This document shows positions 7,136 through 11,595 of a stretch of DNA of 11,595 nucleotides, piece by piece. Under the pieces are notes generated by a model. The model worked only from the letters and a program-made list of their open reading frames with translations. It was not told where the DNA came from and made no database searches. The position numbers were made by a program, and so were the translations under genes. This DNA comes from SMWC01 sp963581225. Its GTDB lineage: Bacteria > Pseudomonadota > Gammaproteobacteria > Steroidobacterales > Rariloculaceae. Every line of letters begins with the position of its first letter. Positions within the stretch are counted from its first letter, which is position 1. Location of the stretch: contig CAUZMW010000075.1 of the NCBI GenBank assembly GCA_963581225.1, forward strand, positions 1-11,595, given 5' to 3'.

Positions 7136-7992
7136 AGTGACTGCCTGCCGAATAACCCCTGCGGCCGCAGTACGAGCACGAGCACCATCGGAAGAAAGAG
7201 TACGACATACGCGAATTCGGGAAACATAACTTGCCCGAAGTTGTAGATAAATCCGACGATGAAGCTACCAACCAACGCGCCGGGCAGACTCCCTGCGCCC
7301 CCGAGAATAACAATGATCAGCGCTAGCGGCAGCATCTCCGCGTCGAGCCCCGGATAGACCGATAGAATCGGACCACTCAGCACGCCCGCAAGACCCGCAA
7401 GCCCTGACCCCAGGCAGAATACCGCGGTGAATAGGCGCGAGACGTTAATTCCGGTAACCCGCGCCATCTCAGGATCATCGACGCCGGCACGGATCGTCGC
7501 CCCCAAGCGTGTACGTTCGAGCATCAGCCACAGCGCGGCCGCAACGATCACGGCGATGACGACGACCGCCAGCCGGTAACGCGGGAAGACGACGTCCGCG
7601 AAGCGAACGACGCCACGCAGAGACTCTGGAGTCGTCAGCGGAATCGGGTCGCCCGTCCAGACGAGTAAACAGACATCGGCAATAATAAAAGACAGCCCGA
7701 GCGTCACAAGTACCTGTGCGAGTTCCTGGCCAGCCAGTCGTCTGAGAAGCAGCCGCTCGATCAATCCACCGATCAAGGCGAGAACAAGCGCGCTCAACAG
7801 CGCCGCAATCCAGAAATTAATGCCGAGACGCAGAAACGTTACGCCGAAGTACGCGCCGAGCATAAACAGCGAGCCGTGCGTCAGGTTCGGTATGCGCATC
7901 AGCCCGAAAATCAAGGAGAACCCCGACGACAACAGGAACAATAGTCCGCCCATGGCGATACTGTTGATCGTTAGTATGATCCAGAGCGTCAT
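7132..7992 (-). CDS. livH: Branched-chain-type ABC transporter permease LivH
   Basis: A 286-residue inner-membrane permease. Recognisable LivH motifs are SGFSLIFGLMRIPNLTHG (23-40) followed by LGAYFG, the ATPase-contact loop ERTRLGATIRAGVDDPEMA (159-177), and VILGGAGSLPGALVGSFIVG (228-247). About seven or eight hydrophobic segments cover the protein. The ATG at 7992 has no good Shine-Dalgarno sequence: upstream on the coding strand is an eight-A run followed by GTTCACC. The gene follows the substrate-binding protein after 58 bases, the longest gap inside the transporter block, and overlaps livM by 4 bases. Lower permease expression than binding-protein expression would fit the weak initiation signal, but that is inference. 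Confidence 0.95.
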   Translation of the reverse strand: MTLWIILTINSIAMGGLLFLLSSGFSLIFGLMRIPNLTHGSLFMLGAYFGVTFLRLGINFWIAALLSALVLALIGGLIERLLLRRLAGQELAQVLVTLGLSFIIADVCLLVWTGDPIPLTTPESLRGVVRFADVVFPRYRLAVVVIAVIVAAALWLMLERTRLGATIRAGVDDPEMARVTGINVSRLFTAVFCLGSGLAGLAGVLSGPILSVYPGLDAEMLPLALIIVILGGAGSLPGALVGSFIVGFIYNFGQVMFPEFAYVVLFLPMVLVLVLRPQGLFGRQSL

Positions 7993-8050
7993 GGTGAACT
8001 TTTTTTTCTGTCCGTCGCCACGCGAAGCGGCAGATTATCTCCGCTGCAGG
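7993..8050 (-). other. Intercistronic gap between binding-protein gene and livH
   Basis: This 58-base spacer contains a small imperfect stem (GCCGC pairing with GTGGC, one G-T pair, 5-base loop) at about 8017-8031 and an A8 run at 7995-8002 in the coding-strand sense. A stem here could protect the upstream binding-protein message from 3' decay, as in many Liv/Mal-type operons. No T-tract follows the stem on the transcribed strand, so it is not an intrinsic terminator. Confidence 0.25.
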
Positions 8051-9304
8051 CTATTGCCCAAGGAATCGGGCGGGCGGGTAATCCCTGGAGTAGACCGGCT
8101 GGGAAAGAAACTCCTCGGTATCGTAAGTCCAGAACTGGCTGACATTCTCGTAAGTCTTTATGGGCGTGTTGACGAGCCTGCCGTCTCTACGCTGGACTTC
8201 GAAGATATAGATATTACCGACGACATTGCCGTACTCGTCGAATCGCGTGGCGCCCCTCGGGCTGGCTTCCAAGCTGACGGAACGCAACGCCGCCATCAGC
8301 GCTTCCTTATCGGCCGTGTCACCGCCGACCTGTTGCAATGCGGTATCGAGAACGAGCGCCTCAAGGTAAGCCGAAACCGCGTAGTAACCGGGATCGACGT
8401 CGTAGGTGTCCCGCATCAGGCTAACGAACGCCTGGTTCGCAGCCGACGGCAGTTCCGCGGAGTAGAAAGAGGAGGATATGACACCAAGCGCCTCATCGCC
8501 CATGTTTCGCAAGATCGACTCGTCCGCAGATGTCATCCCGCCGAGCAGCGGGATACTCCCGTGCAGGCCGAACTCTTCGTACTGGCGCATGAACCGCAAG
8601 CCATTGACGCCCGCGAAAGCCATATAGACGACGTCCACATCTCGGATTTGCGCGATATACGCACTGTACTCCGCGACATTCAGAGGTGGCCAAAGTTTAG
8701 CGACGACCTGGCCGCCGTTGTCTTCAAACGAACGTTGAAATCCGGCGACCATTTCCTGCCCGTAGGCGATATCGTCACCAATGGTCACCGCTCGCCTGAA
8801 GCCACGATCAATGGCCGCGTAATGCCCCATCGGGTGCGATGCCTGAGCTGAACTCGACGATACACGAACAAAGTACGGGTTCGGCATCCTCTGAGTCATA
8901 TCTTCGGCCGCGGCAATACTCAGCGTCGGAACGCGAACCTGAGCGATGTAATCGTTGATCGCCAACGCTTCGAACGCAGCCAGCGGCCCGATGATGGCAT
9001 CGACGCGGTAGCGCTCGACCAGTTCTTGCGCTTTCGTCTTGGCCGTTGCCGGCGAGCCGCCGGTGTCGGCGACGATCAACTCCACAGGACGGCCGGCCAT
9101 CATCGAGTTATGTTCGTCGATATAAATGTTGAGACCCTGCTCCATCTGAATTCCGCCTGTAGCCAGCGGCCCGGTCTTCACGGTCAGCAGGCCGATTCGA
9201 ATCGGCTCCGGATCCTGGGCGTGTGCGCCGTGAACGATGACTGCCAAAGGCAGCGTGACGGCCAGCGCTAGCTTGAGCGTCTTTCGCATTGAGTCCGCTC
9301 TCAT
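8051..9304 (-). CDS. ABC transporter periplasmic substrate-binding protein (LivK/Peripla_BP_6 type)
   Basis: A 417-residue type-I periplasmic binding protein that delivers the solute to LivHMGF. A Sec signal peptide is clear: MRADSMRKTLK, hydrophobic core LALAVTLPLAVIV, then GAHA with cleavage before Gln30. The mature domain opens with IRIGLLTVKTGPLATGG (35-51) and continues with the conserved VELIVADTGGSPATAKTKAQ and VDAIIGPLAAFEALAI segments of Peripla_BP_6. Length is a little above the usual 370-400. The ATG at 9304 is chosen because AGGGG lies 5 bases before it (9310-9314); the ATG at 9289 is a possible alternative that would give a shorter, standard signal peptide. No lipobox is present, so it is soluble rather than lipid-anchored. 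This family binds amino acids, amides, urea or aromatic acids; the ligand cannot be told here. Confidence 0.93.
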   Translation of the reverse strand: MRADSMRKTLKLALAVTLPLAVIVHGAHAQDPEPIRIGLLTVKTGPLATGGIQMEQGLNIYIDEHNSMMAGRPVELIVADTGGSPATAKTKAQELVERYRVDAIIGPLAAFEALAINDYIAQVRVPTLSIAAAEDMTQRMPNPYFVRVSSSSAQASHPMGHYAAIDRGFRRAVTIGDDIAYGQEMVAGFQRSFEDNGGQVVAKLWPPLNVAEYSAYIAQIRDVDVVYMAFAGVNGLRFMRQYEEFGLHGSIPLLGGMTSADESILRNMGDEALGVISSSFYSAELPSAANQAFVSLMRDTYDVDPGYYAVSAYLEALVLDTALQQVGGDTADKEALMAALRSVSLEASPRGATRFDEYGNVVGNIYIFEVQRRDGRLVNTPIKTYENVSQFWTYDTEEFLSQPVYSRDYPPARFLGQ

Positions 9305-9307
9305 GTG

Positions 9308-9315
9308 CTCCCCTC
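9308..9315 (-). promoter_or_regulatory. Strong ribosome binding site of the substrate-binding protein
   Basis: GAGGGGAG on the minus strand, ending 3 bases before the ATG at 9304, with its AGGGG core 5 bases away. It is much stronger than the site before livH, in line with the usual excess of binding protein over permease. Confidence 0.6.
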
Positions 9316-9356
9316 AGGCCCGGGAATTCGCCCGTGCTCTTCCATCATCTCCCCGA

Positions 9357-9369
9357 GCCGGTGTCCGGC
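9357..9369. repeat. Short perfect hairpin after the alpha/beta hydrolase gene
   Basis: GCCGG-TGT-CCGGC is a perfect 5-bp stem with a 3-base loop, starting 1 base after the hydrolase stop codon on the minus strand. No U-run follows in the transcribed direction. It could separate expression of the hydrolase and the transporter (RNA processing or partial attenuation). The 66-base spacer around it shows no convincing promoter. Confidence 0.3.
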
Positions 9370-9370
9370 G

Positions 9371-10396
9371 CTAGTTCATGTGGCGATCGAAAAAGGAGAT
9401 TACGTCCCGGACCGCCTCGCTTTGTATGCTGTCCGGAACGTACTCCCCGGCAGCATTGCGTTGGATGAAAATAAATCCATGATGATCGTGGTCGTAAGAT
9501 TTCCACTCTGCTTCTTTCCCGGCCTCTTGAAGCAACTCGTAACTCAAGCGAAATACCGCCTGGTTGTGATCGCGGACCCGGCTAACCGTAAGTATCGGCA
9601 TGGTAACGGCATCGATACGGCGCGTAATCACCGGTGTATCCAGTCGTTTACGAAGCGCGCTCAGGGTTTCCGCCTGCATCTCGATCGTGTTGATCTCCAT
9701 CGTCTCGGGCAGAGGCTCAGTCGGCTGCGCGTTCGGGTCGGGAGGAAGTAACGCCAGGTAGTCCATGGACGCCGGCTCCGCAGCAACACCGGCGCGAAGA
9801 CCGCCATACTCGGATGCGACCTTCATCAACATTTCGCCACCATGGCTGACGCCCAGCCAGCCTACCCTATCGGAGTCGACTGCCGGCAAACCTTTGACGT
9901 ATTCGACAATGGCGATCGCGTCTTCATACTCGAGCGGCCCGCGGCTATAGCGTTGTCGTCCCTGAAATTCTCTTACCGTGAGCTCGTCGCCGTAGAGCGT
10001 GTCCACTTCCGCCCGGTAGCGCATCCAGACGACGGCGTAACCCGCATCGAGAAATTGCTCGAGCGTCCCGCTGCCGTAGTTCGTCCACTCGCGGACCCAC
10101 CGGAGACCGAAGCCGCCGTTCATGTGTGCAAAGACGACCGTGGGAAATGGACCGTCCCCTTCCGGGGTCCGCACACCGATCGGCGCATAGACGCCATCCA
10201 ACAACTCGACGAACCGATACTGCACAGGAATGTCGGAGCCCATGACGGATTCCGTCAAGACGAACTCGGAACCTGCAATCTGCTCCGGTACGAACAACCA
10301 TGCGGGGTCGATACTGTGATTAACCGTACTCTGCTGCGCGACCGCAACGGAACTAATCGCGAGAGACATGATGGTGGGACCTAGGTTCGTACGCAT
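9371..10396 (-). CDS. Exported alpha/beta hydrolase (dienelactone hydrolase/prolyl oligopeptidase-like)
   Basis: A 341-residue serine hydrolase. Residues 1-20 form a signal peptide (MRTNLGPTIMSLAISSVAVA, cleavage before Gln21), so it probably works in the periplasm. The catalytic domain shows FPTVVFAHMNGGFG (84-97; oxyanion-hole region), the nucleophile elbow GVSHGG with Ser184, a likely acid at Asp276 in RVRDHN, and His306 in DHHGF. This spacing and the terminal HGF match the dienelactone hydrolase / S9 peptidase-like branch; substrates range from esters and lactones to peptides. The open frame continues upstream to 10693 inside the [2Fe-2S] gene, but the ATG at 10396 has AAGGAG 7 bases upstream and starts the signal peptide. 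It is the first gene of the minus-strand operon, diverging from the Mo hydroxylase genes. Function beyond hydrolase is not assigned. Confidence 0.87.
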   Translation of the reverse strand: MRTNLGPTIMSLAISSVAVAQQSTVNHSIDPAWLFVPEQIAGSEFVLTESVMGSDIPVQYRFVELLDGVYAPIGVRTPEGDGPFPTVVFAHMNGGFGLRWVREWTNYGSGTLEQFLDAGYAVVWMRYRAEVDTLYGDELTVREFQGRQRYSRGPLEYEDAIAIVEYVKGLPAVDSDRVGWLGVSHGGEMLMKVASEYGGLRAGVAAEPASMDYLALLPPDPNAQPTEPLPETMEINTIEMQAETLSALRKRLDTPVITRRIDAVTMPILTVSRVRDHNQAVFRLSYELLQEAGKEAEWKSYDHDHHGFIFIQRNAAGEYVPDSIQSEAVRDVISFFDRHMN

Positions 10397-10403
10397 GACG
10401 TGA

Positions 10404-10409
10404 CTCCTT
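10404..10409 (-). promoter_or_regulatory. Ribosome binding site of the exported hydrolase
   Basis: AAGGAG on the minus strand, 7 bases before the ATG at 10396. This near-ideal site fixes the start and rules out the 99-residue upstream extension of the frame. Confidence 0.75.
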
Positions 10410-10414
10410 ATGCT

Positions 10415-10420
10415 TATAAT
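10415..10420 (+). promoter_or_regulatory. Candidate -10 element for the Mo hydroxylase genes
   Basis: A perfect TATAAT, preceded by TG at 10411-10412 (one base off the extended -10 position). No TTGACA-like -35 sits at 16-18 bases, so an activator or extended -10 recognition would be needed. Transcription would begin near 10427, downstream of the ATG at 10410; this bears on the start of the [2Fe-2S] gene. Confidence 0.4.
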
Positions 10421-10427
10421 AACGTCT

Positions 10428-10455
10428 ATTCTATCAAGGGGCGGGGCCATCGCAA
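10428..10455 (-). promoter_or_regulatory. Candidate sigma-70 promoter for the hydrolase-transporter operon
   Basis: On the minus strand, TTGCGA (10450-10455, 4 of 6 matches to TTGACA) and TAGAAT (10428-10433, 5 of 6 matches to TATAAT) are separated by 16 bases. Transcription would start near 10421, leaving a leader of about 25 bases that contains the AAGGAG site. It overlaps the plus-strand promoter and the start of the [2Fe-2S] gene, so the two directions may compete for polymerase or share a regulator. Confidence 0.35.
10436..10441 (+). promoter_or_regulatory. Ribosome binding site that decides the [2Fe-2S] subunit start
   Basis: AAGGGG lies 7 bases before an in-frame ATC at 10449. No ATG, GTG or TTG lies near enough downstream to use it, which is the main argument for a non-standard start codon. 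The ATG at 10410 has no such site. Confidence 0.5.
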
Positions 10456-10910
10456 TCGAACTCAAAGTTAACGGCGCGACGCACGAGGTGGAGGTAGACG
10501 CCTCGGCGCCGCTACTGTATGTGCTGCGCAACGATCTGAGCCTTAACGGCCCTCGCTTCGGCTGCGGCCTGGCCCAATGCGGGGCATGTACGGTATTGAT
10601 CGACGGCAATCCGGTGCGTTCCTGTGTCACACCCGTCGCAGCGGCCGCCGGCGTAGAGATCACGACGCTGGAAGGTTTGGGAGATCGCGACAACCCTCAC
10701 CCGGTCCAGGCAGCGTTCATCGCCGAGCAGGCAGCGCAGTGTGGCTACTGCTCGAACGGCATGATCATGGCCACAGCATCCTTGCTGGAACGCAATTCGG
10801 ATCCATCCGATCCGGAGATTCGCCAGGCGCTGGCCGGCAACTTGTGCCGCTGCGGAACGCATGGTCGAATTCTGAAAGCCGTTCGGCGGGCCGTACGGAA
10901 CTCCGCATGA
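10449..10910 (+). CDS. [2Fe-2S] subunit of a molybdenum hydroxylase (NicA/IorA-like)
   Basis: Small electron-transfer subunit of a xanthine-oxidase-family enzyme; it passes electrons from the Mo centre to an external acceptor. The N-terminal plant-type ferredoxin domain has GCGLAQCGACTVLIDG and SC (Cys39, 44, 47, 59, counted from ATC as residue 1). The C-terminal helical domain has CGYCSNGMIM and NLCRCGTHGRI (Cys98, 101, 133, 135). The CRCGTH form resembles nicotinate dehydrogenase NicA and isoquinoline oxidoreductase IorA rather than CoxS. The first standard codon in frame is ATG at 10410 (166 residues), but it has no ribosome binding site and lies before a consensus -10. An ATC at 10449, 7 bases after AAGGGG, gives (M)AIELKVNG, exactly the family N-terminus, and 153 residues, so this start is preferred. 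The stop overlaps the next gene as ATGA. No FAD subunit is seen nearby. Confidence 0.93.
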   Translation: MAIELKVNGATHEVEVDASAPLLYVLRNDLSLNGPRFGCGLAQCGACTVLIDGNPVRSCVTPVAAAAGVEITTLEGLGDRDNPHPVQAAFIAEQAAQCGYCSNGMIMATASLLERNSDPSDPEIRQALAGNLCRCGTHGRILKAVRRAVRNSA

Positions 10911-11595
10911 AGAACGAGTCTTATATTACCCGCCGACTGTTTCTTCAGAGTACCGGCGCATTGATAATCGGTGTTGCCTCACACGCCCCGGGATTGGGCC
11001 AGCCGACCGCCACGCTACCGTCAAACCTGTCCAGAAATCCTGATCTGGATACCTGGATTCAAATTAACTCCGATGGATCCGTCTCGATCTCGTCCGGTAA
11101 ATGCGAGATCGGACAAGGCATACGAACCGCTCTCGCACAGATCGTAGCGGACGAACTAGATGTTGCGATCGAGCGTATTCAGATGCGCGACGTCGATACG
11201 ACTCACTCACCGAACGAGGGTGCGACCACGGGCAGCAACTCGATCAAGGACAGCGGCTCTGCACTCCGCTTCGCGGCCGCGGAGGCCCGCCAATTGCTCC
11301 TGGAGAATGCGGCCGAACTTCTCGGTTCGCCCACCACGGCACTTACGGTGGACGATGGTCGGATCCATGCCGGCGACGAGTACGACTCCGTGACCTATTG
11401 GGAGTTGCTCGAGGACGGACGCTTCAATACGCGAGCCGGCGGTACTGTCGAACCGAAGAGTCCCGAAAACTATCGCTATGTCGGAGCGTCGATAGAACGC
11501 CTTGACCTGCCGGCGAAATTTTTCGGTGAAGAGGCGTTCATTCAGGATCTACGTCTGCCCGGCATGCTGCATGCACGGATGGTTCGGTCCGAAAT
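10907..11595 (+). CDS. Tat-exported molybdopterin-binding subunit (NicB/IorB-like), 3' truncated
   Basis: Catalytic subunit of the Mo hydroxylase, open to the window end; 229 N-terminal residues are visible of the roughly 700 usual for this class. It begins ATGA, overlapping the [2Fe-2S] stop by 4 bases. Residues 8-14 are TRRLFLQ followed by a hydrophobic stretch STGALIIGVA: a clear twin-arginine signal, so the folded, cofactor-loaded enzyme is probably exported with its small subunit to the periplasm. Family motifs include SSGKCEIGQGIRTALAQIVA (62-81), DVDTTHSPNEGATTGS (95-110), and YRYVG with LPAKFFGEEAFIQDLRLPGM (201-220), the start of the aldehyde-oxidase/xanthine-dehydrogenase a/b domain. 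IorB/NicB-type enzymes hydroxylate N-heteroaromatics; relatives oxidise aldehydes. The active-site Glu lies beyond the window. Substrate unknown. Confidence 0.92.
   Translation, partial: MKNESYITRRLFLQSTGALIIGVASHAPGLGQPTATLPSNLSRNPDLDTWIQINSDGSVSISSGKCEIGQGIRTALAQIVADELDVAIERIQMRDVDTTHSPNEGATTGSNSIKDSGSALRFAAAEARQLLLENAAELLGSPTTALTVDDGRIHAGDEYDSVTYWELLEDGRFNTRAGGTVEPKSPENYRYVGASIERLDLPAKFFGEEAFIQDLRLPGMLHARMVRSE

Noticed and set aside
7995..8002. Eight-base homopolymer near livH as an intrinsic terminator
   Set aside because: On the transcribed minus strand it reads as A, not U, and no strong stem precedes it; no plus-strand gene would use it.
7820..8851. A 343-codon open frame on the plus strand opposite livH and the substrate-binding protein gene
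   Set aside because: Its translation is Arg/Pro-rich with no domain, and it lies antisense to two genes with clear family motifs; GC-rich codon bias creates such shadows.
10410..10448. ATG at 10410 as start of the [2Fe-2S] subunit
   Set aside because: No ribosome binding site, not family-like, and probably upstream of the transcript start. Kept as the main alternative to ATC.
10397..10693. 99-residue N-terminal extension of the exported hydrolase
   Set aside because: It runs antisense through the [2Fe-2S] gene; the ATG at 10396 has an AAGGAG site and starts a signal peptide.
11272..11281. Ten-base palindrome CGCGGCCGCG
   Set aside because: It lies inside the Mo-subunit coding sequence and is explained by consecutive Ala/Ala-type codons.
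1..11595. Mobile elements, CRISPR arrays, tRNA or rRNA genes
   Set aside because: No transposase or integrase motif, no regularly spaced repeats and no RNA-gene-like sequence was seen on either strand.

Overview
The window looks like chromosomal DNA of a Gram-negative bacterium, most likely proteobacterial. It has Sec and Tat signal peptides, a complete branched-chain-type ABC importer with a periplasmic binding protein, a DUF6152-type exported protein, tightly overlapping operon genes, and moderately high GC (high fifties percent by eye). No tRNA, rRNA, IS element, CRISPR array or phage gene is visible. The window is almost fully coding and has no gene-free stretch over 300 bases.

Layout. 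Left, plus strand: the C-terminal half of a divergent, archaeal-type phosphoglycerate kinase (1-657), a small exported DUF6152 protein (672-1106), and an isochorismatase-family cysteine hydrolase (1118-1831). These are separated by about 10-15 bases and may form the tail of one transcription unit. Middle, minus strand, read right to left from 10396 to 1865: a secreted alpha/beta hydrolase, an ABC substrate-binding protein, permeases LivH and LivM, ATPases LivG and LivF, an ACMSD-like metal-dependent amidohydrolase/decarboxylase, and a CocE/NonD-type serine hydrolase. The transporter genes overlap by 4-8 bases and the last two genes are 4 bases apart, so this is probably one eight-gene operon that converges with the left group at about 1831-1865. 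Right, plus strand: a two-subunit molybdenum hydroxylase of the NicA/NicB or IorA/IorB type. Its [2Fe-2S] subunit ends at 10910; its molybdopterin subunit carries a twin-arginine signal, starts at 10907 and runs off the window end. It diverges from the minus-strand operon across a promoter region of about 50 bases with two overlapping sigma-70-like promoters.

How the genes may work together (inference): the cluster has the parts of an uptake-and-degradation system for a small organic compound, perhaps an N-heteroaromatic, amide or ester. There is a periplasmic hydrolase and a periplasmic Mo hydroxylase, an ABC importer, and cytoplasmic hydrolases (isochorismatase-like, ACMSD-like, CocE-like). 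The substrate cannot be read from sequence. The points most worth a second look are a probable non-AUG (AUC) start of the [2Fe-2S] subunit, the atypical PGK paralogue, the mature His-His N-terminus of the DUF6152 protein, and the CocE-like enzyme lacking the usual acid motif.
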